Shown here in pieces: positions 15,663 through 24,502 of a DNA stretch of 64,000 bases (position 1 is the first letter of the stretch; every line of letters starts with the position of its first letter). The stretch is from NCBI RefSeq assembly GCF_024714495.1, contig NZ_JAMZMJ010000017.1:1-64000 (forward strand), in the 5' to 3' direction. The position numbers and the translations under genes were made by a program. Origin of the DNA: Marinoscillum pacificum (lineage in GTDB: Bacteria > Bacteroidota > Bacteroidia > Cytophagales > Cyclobacteriaceae). Below the pieces are notes generated by a model that was given only the letters and a program-made list of their open reading frames with translations, was not told where the DNA came from and did not search any database.

Positions 15663-18200
15663 ATGTCCGATTTACTCCTCGAAAACTCAACCTATTCACG
15701 CGAAGATGTACAGGAAGCAGCCCTGATGTACTTTGGTGGCGACGAACTCGCTGCCACCACCTGGATCAACAAGTACTGTATGATCAATGATGAAAACCAA
15801 TATGCAGAACTGACTCCAGATGACATGCATGAGCGCATGGCTGGAGAGTTTTACCGAATAGAAAAGAAGTATCAGGAAAGACCAGTCGAGAAAGAAGCTC
15901 TTAGCGACTATGGTCAGCGGAGAAAACCATTAAAAGAATCGGTCATCTTCGAACTATTCAAAGATTTCAAATACCTGATTCCACAAGGTAGTGTCATGGC
16001 GCTGTTGGGTAACCCGTTCCTGACAGGATCACTAAGCAATTGTGTAGTTATTGATGCCCCAATCGATAGTTACGGTGGCATTTTCTATACCGATCAGCAA
16101 ATTGCTCAGCTGTGCAAACGAAGATGTGGGGTTGGATTTGATCTATCAACCATCAGACCGAAAGGGCTAGCAGTACACAATGCAGCAGGTACTTCTTCGG
16201 GCATCGTTTCATTTATGGAGCGATTCTCCAACACCACTCGAGAGGTTAGTCAAAATGGACGCCGAGGTGCACTAATGCTAACTATAGATATTGCGCATCC
16301 GGATATTGAGGATTTCGTGACGGTGAAGCAAGACCTCAGTAAAGTGACTGGAGCCAATATTTCCGTAAGGGTATCGGATGAATTTATGAAAGCTGTTCAC
16401 AGTGGAGAGGAGTTTCAGCTTCAATGGCCGATAAAGAGTGAGAACCCCATCATTACCAAGTCCATTGATGCAAAAGAACTATGGAATACAATCATTGCAT
16501 CAGCACACAACACGGCTGAACCGGGCATTATTTATTGGGATAAACAACATCATTATAGTACTTCCTCTGTATATCCAGATTTTGAGAATGCTTCCACTAA
16601 CCCTTGTTCGGAAATCGCCATGCAACCAAACGACTCCTGTCGACTGATGGCACTCAATCTATTCAGTTTCATCAATCAACCGTTCACTTCAGAGGCACAT
16701 TTCAACCACGAATTGTTTTATGAGGTAGTCTATGAAGGGCAGCGCCTAATGGATGACTTGGTAGATCTGGAATTAGAGCACGTAACCGCTATCATCGAAA
16801 AAATAGCCAATGACCCAGAGCCTGGTCACATCAAACATGTAGAGGCAGACACCTGGAATCACCTGTACAGCAACGGGAAGAAAGGTCGTCGAACTGGGCT
16901 AGGGTTCACCGCATTGGCTGATGCATTAGCAGGATTGGGCGTGAAATTTGATAGTGACGATGCATTGGATGTGGTCAAAGAAATCATGCATACGAAATGC
17001 AAGGCGGAGTTTGATAGCTCAGTAGATATGGCAGTAGAAAGAGGGCACTTTGAGGCCTTTGACCCTCAAATCGAGCAGACCTCTGACTTTGTCAAATTCC
17101 TGGCAGAAGAGTTCCCTGAAACGTACGAACGCATGATGACACACGGTCGTCGCAACATCTCCATTTCTACCGTAGCCCCAACAGGTACGGTAAGTATGCT
17201 TGCCCAAACCTCCTCAGGAATCGAACCTGTATTCATGTTGTCCTACAAACGCAGAAGAAAAGCCACAGACCTCTCCGAAAAAGAAGCCACATTCATTGAT
17301 GATTCCGGAGACAGATGGGAAGAGTTTGATGTATATCACAAAAAATTAGAGGACTGGAAAGCACTGTATCCTAACAAAGCAATTGAAGAGAGTCCCTACG
17401 CCGGCGCCACGGCTCCAGAAATTGATTGGCAAAAGCGCATTGAATTACAGGCACTCATTCAAAAATATGTGACCCACTCCATTAGTTCTACGATCAACCT
17501 TCCTGCAGATACCTCCGTGGAGGAAGTAGATCAAATCTACAGACAAGCATGGCAACAAGGACTCAAAGGAATTACGGTCTATCGTGATGGTTCTAGAACT
17601 GGTGTGCTGATTAGTCAGGAAGAAACGAAAGAGGATGATATCATCGAGACAAAAGCTCCCAAAAGGCCTAAAGAACTGCTTGCTAAAATCGTTCGGTTCC
17701 AAAATGAAAAAGAGAACTGGATGGCCTTCGTCGGTTTGCTAAATGGTAAGCCTTATGAAATCTTTACCGGTAGAGCAGAAGACTCCTTTGCTCTTCCTGC
17801 CTATGTTAAAGATGGCTGGATCATTCGCACCAAGGATCAACGCACGAATAAGACCCGCTATGACTTCCTTTTTGTGGACAGCCAGGGATATGAAGTTTTG
17901 ATAGCAGGACTCTCTCGATCTTTTGATCAGCAACTATGGAATTATGCGAAACTTATTTCCGGAATTTTAAGACATGGTATGCCACTCGTTGATGTGATTC
18001 ACTTGATTGACAATCTAAATTTTGATCGCAATCACATCAACACCTGGAAGAATGGTGTTAACCGAGCATTGAAGAAGTTCGTCCCGGAAGGTACCAAATC
18101 CAAAGACCACCTATGTCCACAATGTGGAGATGAAGAAGGTCTAATCTTTGAAGAAGGATGCTTGAAGTGTAAAAACTGTGGGCATACGGCGTGTAGCTAG
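15663..18200 (+). CDS. nrdJ: Adenosylcobalamin-dependent (class II) ribonucleotide reductase
   Basis: 845 residues. It makes deoxyribonucleotides using a radical generated from B12. Three expected cysteines are visible: C127 (LSNCVV), C315 (NPCSEI) and C326 (NDSCRL). Their spacings (188 and 11) equal those I recall for the Thermotoga class II enzyme (C134, C322, C333). Further family motifs are GRRGALMLTIDIAHPDIEDF, TGLGFTALADALAGLGV and ISTVAPTGTVSMLAQTSSGI. The C-terminal 200 residues are the usual NrdJ tail, ending in a zinc-ribbon-like CPQCG...CLKCKNCG that re-reduces the active site. There is no nrdB-like gene nearby, as expected for class II. It is probably monocistronic. Confidence 0.96.
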   Translation: MSDLLLENSTYSREDVQEAALMYFGGDELAATTWINKYCMINDENQYAELTPDDMHERMAGEFYRIEKKYQERPVEKEALSDYGQRRKPLKESVIFELFKDFKYLIPQGSVMALLGNPFLTGSLSNCVVIDAPIDSYGGIFYTDQQIAQLCKRRCGVGFDLSTIRPKGLAVHNAAGTSSGIVSFMERFSNTTREVSQNGRRGALMLTIDIAHPDIEDFVTVKQDLSKVTGANISVRVSDEFMKAVHSGEEFQLQWPIKSENPIITKSIDAKELWNTIIASAHNTAEPGIIYWDKQHHYSTSSVYPDFENASTNPCSEIAMQPNDSCRLMALNLFSFINQPFTSEAHFNHELFYEVVYEGQRLMDDLVDLELEHVTAIIEKIANDPEPGHIKHVEADTWNHLYSNGKKGRRTGLGFTALADALAGLGVKFDSDDALDVVKEIMHTKCKAEFDSSVDMAVERGHFEAFDPQIEQTSDFVKFLAEEFPETYERMMTHGRRNISISTVAPTGTVSMLAQTSSGIEPVFMLSYKRRRKATDLSEKEATFIDDSGDRWEEFDVYHKKLEDWKALYPNKAIEESPYAGATAPEIDWQKRIELQALIQKYVTHSISSTINLPADTSVEEVDQIYRQAWQQGLKGITVYRDGSRTGVLISQEETKEDDIIETKAPKRPKELLAKIVRFQNEKENWMAFVGLLNGKPYEIFTGRAEDSFALPAYVKDGWIIRTKDQRTNKTRYDFLFVDSQGYEVLIAGLSRSFDQQLWNYAKLISGILRHGMPLVDVIHLIDNLNFDRNHINTWKNGVNRALKKFVPEGTKSKDHLCPQCGDEEGLIFEEGCLKCKNCGHTACS

Positions 18201-18263
18201 ACAAAATTCGTTCAACAATTTTCCACAGACGTTTTAGCATAAACACTGTTCTTACTTTAATAT

Positions 18264-18285
18264 GCTCCCCTCCCAGGAGGGGAGC
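18264..18285. terminator. GC-rich hairpin downstream of nrdJ
   Basis: A perfect 10-bp inverted repeat GCTCCCCTCC / GGAGGGGAGC with a 2-base centre, 63 bp after the nrdJ stop. No T-run follows, so it is either a weak terminator, an mRNA 3'-stabiliser or another REP-like element. Confidence 0.45.
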
Positions 18286-18325
18286 TACAACAAGACAATT
18301 CAGTAGAAACACACCAAAATCGATT

Positions 18326-18371
18326 CATAACACGTTAGTAGTCTTAGTGTTAATGTAAAAAACGTGTTATG
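18326..18371 (+). promoter_or_regulatory. 11-bp inverted repeat that contains the start codon of the next gene
   Basis: CATAACACGTT (18326-18336) and AACGTGTTATG (18361-18371) are exact reverse complements separated by 24 bases. The ATG of the gene at 18369 is the last three bases of the right arm. In RNA the stem would bury the start codon. In DNA it would be a symmetric operator overlapping the translation start. Confidence 0.65.
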
Positions 18372-19676
18372 CAAAAAATCACCTTGACGACACTGCTACT
18401 CATAGCAGTGCAACTAACCTATGCCCAAAAACAACCAGACTTTGTCAAATTCAAACCAGTACATATCGGGATTATACCCGGACTTGGCTCTTCAGGAGTC
18501 TACGGAATCAAGTACGAACACAATGTTAGTATTAACATTTTCTCCGGACATGCCTATGCCAACAACATCCTCAGTATTTCTGGAATTAGTCATTATCAAA
18601 TCCAGAGAAGTCAGGGAATCAACATCGCAGGTGTTGGCAATATTCTTGGCGCTTTTCCATTTCTAAAGGATCGCCATGCGAAAGACAGTGTTGCTGAGTT
18701 CGGAGCGATACAAATTGCAGGTCTGATTAATGGAGTAAATGGCGGAGGATTCGGAGGCCAGCTAAGTGCAGGATTCAATTTGGTCACTGTTTCTATGAAT
18801 GGCATTCAAATCACAGGCATTCACAACGATGTAGCAAAGGCTTTTTCTGGTGGACAAATCGCACTAGTCTCCAATCATATTGGGGATATGGGAGTTGCCT
18901 TCCAGTCGGCTTTTATTGTCAATAGAGCCAGAATGCTATCTGGTGTACAATTATTTGCCCTCTTCAATCATATTAGCCATGAACTGGATGGCCTTCAGTT
19001 GGGAGGTCTCAATGTGGTGACCAATCACAACAGTGAAACTTTTCGATATAGTAAGTTTTACTGGATGCAATTAGGCCTTGCTAATTTTGCCTGGAGAAAC
19101 GGTGATGGGTTTCAACTGGGCTTGGTGAACTATGCTGAAGATCTCGGGTATGCTCAATTTGGTCTGATCAACATCTCCAATAAAATCCCACAGTATCCTA
19201 TTGGATTACTTAATCTGGCGCCAGATGCTCGTGGATTCTTACGTGCCCATACCAATAGACTCTTTCGCTACAATGTGGAAATGTCTACAGGTTCCAAAAA
19301 ATTACTCAATGCCCTTACCTATAGTTGGGATAATCAGAAAAAACGACAAGGTTTTAGTTATGCTCTTGGTAACCAAAAGAAAGATCCCCGGAAACTTCAC
19401 AACCGCTATTTCTATGAGGCCTTTGCACAAGCAACTCATCTGGTAGAACAAGGTCAGTCCATATGGAAGCCAAATATGATCTATACCATCAAAGGTCAGT
19501 TTGGCTTCAATCCATTTGATCACACAAAAATGCCTGACTTGTTCTTTTTTATCGGAATAGTAGGCAATGCCTCCTGGATAAAATCAGATACTCAAGACTT
19601 GATAGAAGGACCACTTGTTGCTCAGAATGGAAATCGTACGTTTTGGGCTGATCTCAATTTCGGAGTTCAACTTTAA
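18369..19676 (+). CDS. LA_2272-type surface repeat protein
   Basis: 435 residues with a signal peptide ending LTYAQ at about residue 20. The body is a series of short repeats such as GINIAGVGNILG, AIQIAGLINGVNGG, GIQITGIHNDVA, GLQLGGLNVVTN, GFQLGLVNYAEDLG and AQFGLINISN, the pattern of LA_2272/LA_2273 surface repeat proteins. The repeats end at about residue 285. A beta-rich C-terminal domain follows, ending in an outer-membrane-like strand with NFGVQL. It is probably an outer-membrane or surface protein of unknown function. The start codon lies inside a perfect inverted repeat. The gene runs convergent to the next one, only 12 bp away. Confidence 0.75.
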   Translation: MQKITLTTLLLIAVQLTYAQKQPDFVKFKPVHIGIIPGLGSSGVYGIKYEHNVSINIFSGHAYANNILSISGISHYQIQRSQGINIAGVGNILGAFPFLKDRHAKDSVAEFGAIQIAGLINGVNGGGFGGQLSAGFNLVTVSMNGIQITGIHNDVAKAFSGGQIALVSNHIGDMGVAFQSAFIVNRARMLSGVQLFALFNHISHELDGLQLGGLNVVTNHNSETFRYSKFYWMQLGLANFAWRNGDGFQLGLVNYAEDLGYAQFGLINISNKIPQYPIGLLNLAPDARGFLRAHTNRLFRYNVEMSTGSKKLLNALTYSWDNQKKRQGFSYALGNQKKDPRKLHNRYFYEAFAQATHLVEQGQSIWKPNMIYTIKGQFGFNPFDHTKMPDLFFFIGIVGNASWIKSDTQDLIEGPLVAQNGNRTFWADLNFGVQL

Positions 19677-19688
19677 CTTAAGATAACC

Positions 19689-20366
19689 TTACCTTCTCCA
19701 AAGCATGTAGCCAACCTTCAGGCGAAAATTGACATACGTTTTCTTGCCAAGGTTGGCTTCACTTAAAAACCGCTCTTTCTCCACGAAACTCGACTCTTCG
19801 AAAAATGGTGAGCGATCCACCGTAAAACGAGACTCTCCAGCTCCAAGGTCACCTTCTAATACAAACCGGTCAGCCCTCATTTGAATTCCAACATGCACTT
19901 GATACACTTTGCGCGTAGTGCTGATGTCACCTTCATAGTTCTGGTAATAAACACAATCGTCTCCTTCACATTCATATCCAATGATGTAATTGTCATTGAT
20001 GGTCAGGTCGCGTCTTTGGTACGAACCTCCAACATAAGTAGCAAAATCATAATACCCGCTTCCAAATGTTGGTGAATACAGCCTCAACTCACTTCGGTAT
20101 TTAAGACTGCTAACCAGCGTGGCGGTTTCATCTTCACGGATATCACTGACAAAACCAACTTCCTGAGAAAGTGATAGCCATTTGATGAAAGGAAAAAACT
20201 CTAAAGCAAAAATCCAAGAGGGATCTTCCGGATTGGCAGCATTGGCCACATCGATTTTAGGAATCAGAATAGGGTACTTGGTCACATGCTCAACAGTGTC
20301 TGCCTGTGCAAAAACACTACTAACGATACTCAGGCACAATAAAGTGATTAATAAAATTCTTTTCAT
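19689..20366 (-). CDS. Predicted outer-membrane beta-barrel protein
   Basis: 225 residues with signal peptide MKRILLITLLCLSIVSSVFA. Alternating hydrophobic strands (WIFALEFFPFIKWLSLSQEVGF, RSELRLYSP, YQVHVGIQMRADRFVLEGDLGAG) and the last strand YVNFRLKVGYMLWRR suggest a small barrel. Two cysteines in CEGDDC may form a loop disulphide. It is the last gene of a three-gene operon. Its ATG overlaps the stop of the preceding lipoprotein gene as ATGA, so translation is coupled. No specific family was recognised. Confidence 0.65.
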   Translation of the reverse strand: MKRILLITLLCLSIVSSVFAQADTVEHVTKYPILIPKIDVANAANPEDPSWIFALEFFPFIKWLSLSQEVGFVSDIREDETATLVSSLKYRSELRLYSPTFGSGYYDFATYVGGSYQRRDLTINDNYIIGYECEGDDCVYYQNYEGDISTTRKVYQVHVGIQMRADRFVLEGDLGAGESRFTVDRSPFFEESSFVEKERFLSEANLGKKTYVNFRLKVGYMLWRR

Positions 20367-21106
20367 TGGATGATGCTTAATTGTTCCAAGGTATCAGCAT
20401 CTACCAGGTATTGACTGATGCCATTGTTGTAAGTAAGGATGAGGTGACTTGGCAAACCTATGAGGTCATTACAAGGCACCTCAGTGTAAAAGGTGTCCAG
20501 AACTGGTTGGTAAGGAGTAGACAAATCAAACTTTTTCAACCCATAAACACCTTCTCCTACATATAAGTCTCCATCATAAAAAGTGAGCCCTCTTGGCCTG
20601 ATCATCCCGATAGTATCAACTGGGATCGGATGGCCTATTTCGGAAATATCTAGCGTAATCAAATAATTGATGGAAGCCTCCCTACAATTGGTTCCATTTC
20701 GAAGCGTTAAATAGGCAAAATCTCCCTTGGCAATAACAGGATCACAAGCCGTTTGATGGTCATACTTGCTGATATAGCTTGGAAGATCTCGCTCTGTAAT
20801 GTCATAGATATAGACACCATTTTGTGCTCCCAAAAACAAATACTCTCCATAAATGTAAATGGTCTCCAAAACATCCAGGCCCGGCATTGTCCGAACCACT
20901 TCCGATTGGCCGTCAGCACCCAATTCTATCACTTTCAAGTCCGTTTCTGTAGCCAGATACAAGTAGTTGTCTTTGATCACAAATCGTGAGCTGGAAACGC
21001 CCACTCCTTCTATTCCATCTCCAGGTCCAAATACATTTAACTCCGGGTCGTCACCACAGCCAAGACCAAGAACAACCAGTATCAAAAATATGCTTAATTG
21101 TTTCAT
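20363..21106 (-). CDS. Lipoprotein with LVIVD-type beta-propeller repeats
   Basis: 247 residues from the ATG at 21106, which overlaps the upstream stop as ATGA. The lipobox is VLGLGC. Repeats such as VIKDNYLYLATETDLKVIEL, IYGEYLFLGAQNGVYIYDIT and FYDGDLYVGEGVYGLKKFDLS are LVIVD-like blades in which a short extracellular propeller describes itself strand by strand. The exact ligand is unknown. It lies in an operon with the lipoprotein at 21103-21645, which shares the theme, and the barrel protein at 19689-20366, so the three may form one envelope complex. Confidence 0.75.
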   Translation of the reverse strand: MKQLSIFLILVVLGLGCGDDPELNVFGPGDGIEGVGVSSSRFVIKDNYLYLATETDLKVIELGADGQSEVVRTMPGLDVLETIYIYGEYLFLGAQNGVYIYDITERDLPSYISKYDHQTACDPVIAKGDFAYLTLRNGTNCREASINYLITLDISEIGHPIPVDTIGMIRPRGLTFYDGDLYVGEGVYGLKKFDLSTPYQPVLDTFYTEVPCNDLIGLPSHLILTYNNGISQYLVDADTLEQLSIIQ

Positions 21107-21645
21107 CTCTTGTAGCAGTCTGGTGATTGAATAATGTCCTTCTCCCAACCTATGACACGCCCTCGTTCGGGATTGATACATGAAAAATACACATCATGTC
21201 CAGGAGGATATTTATACTCGTTATCATCAAGAAACAACCCTTCAAACCGCTGGGTTACTTCAAAATCATCAAGTGAGACTTTGATGGTCACCAGATCCGA
21301 CATGTTGTTGGCATAAAGTAAGCCATCATCAAAACTCATATCGGTATTTCCGGGAATGGAGATAAAGAATAAGTTAATAGGCTTTTTGGGATCCGTATTG
21401 TCAAAAACGTGGATACCTTGATTCACTTCATTCACCAATAACACATTTCCATAGACAAAGATTTTACCGGCCAGATTAATGTCTCTGCCGGACTCTTTAC
21501 TGATTGTCAGCTGTTGACTATTGGCGTAGATAGGGCGGTATGCTTCCATAGCTTCATCTGGAAACTCCGGAATGGCAGGTTCACATGAAATGGATATCCC
21601 TATTGCCATCATAGCCAATAGGAATAGGAGATTAGTTAATTTCAT
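21103..21645 (-). CDS. Short lipoprotein related to LVIVD-repeat proteins
   Basis: 180 residues with lipobox GISISC. The body has LVIVD-like strands (LAGKIFVYGNVLLVNEVNQG, IHVFDNTDPKKPINLFFISI, DMSFDDGLLYANNMSDLVTI), about two to three blades, so it is shorter than its neighbour. The C-terminus carries two cysteines (FSCINPERG, SPDCYKR). It is the first gene of the coupled operon 21645 to 19689. Its function is unknown. Confidence 0.7.
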   Translation of the reverse strand: MKLTNLLFLLAMMAIGISISCEPAIPEFPDEAMEAYRPIYANSQQLTISKESGRDINLAGKIFVYGNVLLVNEVNQGIHVFDNTDPKKPINLFFISIPGNTDMSFDDGLLYANNMSDLVTIKVSLDDFEVTQRFEGLFLDDNEYKYPPGHDVYFSCINPERGRVIGWEKDIIQSPDCYKR

Positions 21646-21746
21646 TAGGTTCGGTTTTCTTATGCGTAATGACCCACTGAAACTACGAACAGTTGTATAG
21701 TAAAGAAAACTTACACCGAAAGATTTTCGTGTTATTTAGAAAAAAG

Positions 21747-22160
21747 ATGCCGACAACTGGATATTCTGGAACCCCTTTAGCTAAAAAGCTAGGAATCAAA
21801 TCAGGATTTGATATCAAGATATTCGCTGCGCCATCTTACTATCTGGAACTATTTGACGATTGGCCGGAAGGAGTTAATCAAATATCGAACCCTGAAACAG
21901 AGTCACTTGATTTCATTCATCTATTTGTCAAAAACAGTACTTCTCTAGAAACGTTAGTTACAGAAGCCAAGCCATTATTGAAAAAGAATGGAAGTATGTG
22001 GGTTTCCTGGCCCAAAGGTTCTTCGGGTATTAAAACAGATATTAATAGAGAATCTGTCCGTGACTATCTATTAAAAACAGGATTGGTAGATATAAAAGTA
22101 GCTGCAGTGGATGACCAGTGGTCAGCACTGAAATTCATGTATAGAACTATGGACAGATAG
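21747..22160 (+). CDS. DUF3052 family protein
   Basis: 137 residues from the ATG at 21747. An upstream TTG at 21693 only adds a non-conserved leader. The family pattern is complete: TPLAKKLGIKSGFDIKIF, LPEGV-like WPEGVNQI, FIHLFVKNSTSLETL, GSMWVSWPKGSSGIKTDI and TGLVDIKVAAVDDQWSALKF. It is a cytoplasmic protein with a Rossmann-like core of unknown biochemical role. It is convergent with the next gene, 4 bp apart. Confidence 0.88.
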   Translation: MPTTGYSGTPLAKKLGIKSGFDIKIFAAPSYYLELFDDWPEGVNQISNPETESLDFIHLFVKNSTSLETLVTEAKPLLKKNGSMWVSWPKGSSGIKTDINRESVRDYLLKTGLVDIKVAAVDDQWSALKFMYRTMDR

Positions 22161-22164
22161 TTGA

Positions 22165-22578
22165 TTACTCGCTGATTTTTTGAATTCCAATGTGACATCC
22201 TTCGGTACAATATGCATACATCAACTTCAACATGCCGTCATCAAAACTCATATGGTATTTGTACACTAATTGATCCGGATCCATCTCTTTTGGTTCCTCA
22301 GGAAAAAGCTCCAGCATAGATCTCCCCGAATTTTCATTAATACGATAATATCGGATGTCTTCAAGACCATCATAATTGGAGATAAACTGATGATCTTCTC
22401 CAAATTGGACAAAGCGAGTTTCTTCAACCTTTTCAGTCACATAGCCAGCTCCGGGTGAATACCCAACCTCTACTACCTGCCACTTGCCTTGAAGTTCGTT
22501 ACCATCTGGCAATTCACTACAGCAGTCATCGCAGCTTATAGCCAGGAATAAAATCGCTATTAGGGTGATCTGTTTCAT
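22165..22578 (-). CDS. Small lipoprotein, lipocalin-like
   Basis: 137 residues. The signal is MKQITLIAILFLAIS, ending at C16. ELQGKWQVVEVGY followed by beta strands (FVQFGEDHQFIS, YYRINENSGRSMLELF, YHMSFDDGMLKLMY) matches the lipocalin-like stress-lipoprotein layout common in Bacteroidota. Cysteines at both ends (CDDCC, CTEGC) may be bridged. Its function is unknown. Confidence 0.65.
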   Translation of the reverse strand: MKQITLIAILFLAISCDDCCSELPDGNELQGKWQVVEVGYSPGAGYVTEKVEETRFVQFGEDHQFISNYDGLEDIRYYRINENSGRSMLELFPEEPKEMDPDQLVYKYHMSFDDGMLKLMYAYCTEGCHIGIQKISE

Positions 22579-22754
22579 TACTCATTACTTACGGTGACTT
22601 ATAATGACACAGATTTCGTGCCAGGAGTTGGAACATCACACACGATAAACGATATTTTCAATAATTATCGCTCAATTAGGTATTTCACCTAAAATAATTA
22701 GCTTTTCTTTAGTATATTCGTAATTATTAACTGATATAAAACGATTCACCGAAT

Positions 22755-22937
22755 ATGACACTTCTCAAAGTACACGACTTTCAGCAAGAGCTAGCTTCAA
22801 AATTCATCAAGAAAGCGAAAGCAATGATGCAGTTGAATAAAAGTGAGAATGAGAAAATACAGTTGATATATCTCGAAGGTCAGGAACTTGGCTTTTGCAA
22901 TGACGATATTGACATTCTACTTGAGGAGCTGAGGTAA
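22755..22937 (+). CDS. Small helical protein of unknown function
   Basis: 60 residues, ATG at 22755, charged and predicted helical (FQQELASKFIKKAKAMMQLN, then EKIQLIYLEGQELGFCNDDI). It ends next to the stop of the convergent gene. A TATATTCG sequence near 22714, one base off the Bacteroidota -7 box, lies about 35 bp upstream. The amphipathic composition and good fit between neighbours support a real gene. No family was recognised. Confidence 0.5.
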   Translation: MTLLKVHDFQQELASKFIKKAKAMMQLNKSENEKIQLIYLEGQELGFCNDDIDILLEELR

Positions 22938-23834
22938 TCAGTCTCCTCTCAACAATTGTTTTACGTCATAAACTAATCCAACTGAAAGTACAGGACCTTG
23001 ATAGACATTGGCACTTTTAACTGGGCCATCGAGATAACCAAAGTACGTCAAATCGATTCCCCACGCTTCCGTGAATTTGTAGAAAGCTCCTGCAAATAGC
23101 GAACTAAACTCTGTGCCTTCTCCACGGATAAAACTTACAGCCGAGGATCCATCTCCCAAGGTTTGCTGCAGCTTTACACCTGCCTTTACCCAAAGCGTTG
23201 CAAAAGGATTGTATCCAACCTCCACTCCTTCCATCAGTTGATTACTTAATGAGATATCCTGATATTTCGTGCGATAATTGAACGTACCATACAGGTTGAT
23301 GTAAGCAGGCAATGGATGCAATGAGCTCGAAATGGCCAATGTCGTAAACACATTGAATTCACCATCTCCAGTTGGCAAATTAATATTTCCTAAAGCCGGA
23401 TTCTCATTTTGAGCATACTTGTTTGCCTTAGCAATTGGTAATTCGGGCACTATGGAAAGTGAGATAGGAATCTTTTTCACTAAAGCATACTTCACTCCAA
23501 GTTTCAAATCTCCAGTACCATACACATTTTCTGTAGTTTCGAATCCCTGGCGCTTCAACATTGGCCAATCCACTAATACTGTCAGCCGGTCTGTAACACC
23601 ATATTCGCCATACAAGCCAATGGCCTGCTGGCTAAATTGACTTGTAGTCATCTGCTCGCCCGAGAGATTGTAATAGTCCTCCGATTGGAAATTGAGATAA
23701 GATAACTTGAAGAAAGCTTCATCCGCTGCTTTGGTCCACCCACTTTGAGCTGACGCCGTAAACAGAGATCCACCCATCAAAGACAGGTGGATCAGCGGAA
23801 TACATAAACTGATATACTTATTGGATTTCCGCAT
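22938..23834 (-). CDS. Predicted outer-membrane porin-like protein (MetA-pathway-of-phenol-degradation type)
   Basis: 298 residues from the ATG at 23834. The preferred start gives a signal peptide (MRKSNKYISLCIPLIHLSLM...SAQ). Longer in-frame starts only read into the upstream gene. The barrel is made of strands such as AIGLYGEYGVTDRLTVLVDW, GDLKLGVKYALVK, FNVFTTLAISS and SVGLVYDVKQLL, the pattern of the phenol MetA / 'transporter' outer-membrane family. Its first 17 bp overlap the end of the DM13 lipoprotein gene, so the two are an operon and probably work together. Confidence 0.75.
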   Translation of the reverse strand: MRKSNKYISLCIPLIHLSLMGGSLFTASAQSGWTKAADEAFFKLSYLNFQSEDYYNLSGEQMTTSQFSQQAIGLYGEYGVTDRLTVLVDWPMLKRQGFETTENVYGTGDLKLGVKYALVKKIPISLSIVPELPIAKANKYAQNENPALGNINLPTGDGEFNVFTTLAISSSLHPLPAYINLYGTFNYRTKYQDISLSNQLMEGVEVGYNPFATLWVKAGVKLQQTLGDGSSAVSFIRGEGTEFSSLFAGAFYKFTEAWGIDLTYFGYLDGPVKSANVYQGPVLSVGLVYDVKQLLRGD

Positions 23835-24258
23835 AACCAAATGGTATTCCTGCTGAAGCACACCAAAGAATAACATGGGTGTATTTAGCCGCTGGAGCTG
23901 CATCCAGTTTAAAGTATTGTTCGCCATTGGAAGATACATTTCCGATCAAGGCTACATCTGGGTTTCCATTTCCTGGATCGAACATTGCTTCGTTTGATGT
24001 AGAAAGGAAAACGGCTACAGTACCTGTTGCCAACACTGTTTCAAAATCACTTCCGAATTTGATAAAATTAGTGCCTTCTGAATCTGAACCTACTTGTACC
24101 ATTCCTTTACTTCCAGTATCATTTTGAGCCATAAAGCTTCCTGACTCACTTACTGTAAACTCACCTTGAGGCATGCTGCTATCAATAGTGATGGTTTCAT
24201 CTTCTCCGCAAGCCATTAAAAATGCTCCGAGAACAAATGCTAATGCTAGTTTTTTCAT
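23818..24258 (-). CDS. DM13-domain lipoprotein
   Basis: 146 residues from the ATG at 24258. The lipobox is FLMAC. The DM13 signature is visible: QGEFTVSESGSFMA, FIKFGSDFETVLATGTVAVF, VALIGNVSSNGEQYFKL and VILWCASAGIPFGYAEI, including the conserved cysteine in ILWC. DM13 domains are thought to be extracytoplasmic redox or electron-transfer modules. The gene is co-transcribed with the porin-like gene and divergent from a two-component system whose regulator may bind the intergenic repeats. Confidence 0.85.
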   Translation of the reverse strand: MKKLALAFVLGAFLMACGEDETITIDSSMPQGEFTVSESGSFMAQNDTGSKGMVQVGSDSEGTNFIKFGSDFETVLATGTVAVFLSTSNEAMFDPGNGNPDVALIGNVSSNGEQYFKLDAAPAAKYTHVILWCASAGIPFGYAEIQ

Positions 24259-24345
24259 GATTGTATTTTCTTTTATGGTTATTGAAAAAATCCTGATAGC
24301 AAAACAAGTCTGGAGATGTCTCGAAGGATTCACGGAATTCTCACA

Positions 24346-24374
24346 TTTTGATCAAATCGCTCTTTTGATCAAAA
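24346..24374. promoter_or_regulatory. Tandem palindromes TTTTGATCAAA
   Basis: Two copies, TTTTGATCAAA (24346-24356) and TTTTGATCAAAA (24363-24374), are 17 bp apart start to start. They lie in the 244-bp divergent region between the DM13 operon and the two-component genes, 88-116 bp upstream of the DM13 start. They could be a binding site for a dimeric regulator acting on either promoter. Confidence 0.5.
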
Positions 24375-24461
24375 ATCCCTTCAAAACAGTTGTGTAGTAG
24401 CACTGAAAAATGTCGTGCAGTTTCTATTTGTATGGGTTTATCACATAATCCGTAGGATACC

Positions 24462-24481
24462 GTGATACTTCTGTGATACTT
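24462..24481 (+). promoter_or_regulatory. 11-bp-spaced direct repeat upstream of the response regulator
   Basis: GTGATACTT occurs at 24462-24470 and again at 24473-24481, an exact 11-bp period, as bound by OmpR/PhoB-family regulators. It ends 21 bp before the ATG at 24503. TATCAC segments on either side add partial inverted symmetry. It is probably an autoregulatory site. Confidence 0.55.
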
Positions 24482-24502
24482 TATCACTCAATTGCTACAG
24501 AG

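Noticed and set aside
18264-18285. A second copy of the terminator type with T-run after nrdJ
   Set aside because: The hairpin is strong but has no T-run, so it is only listed as a weak terminator.
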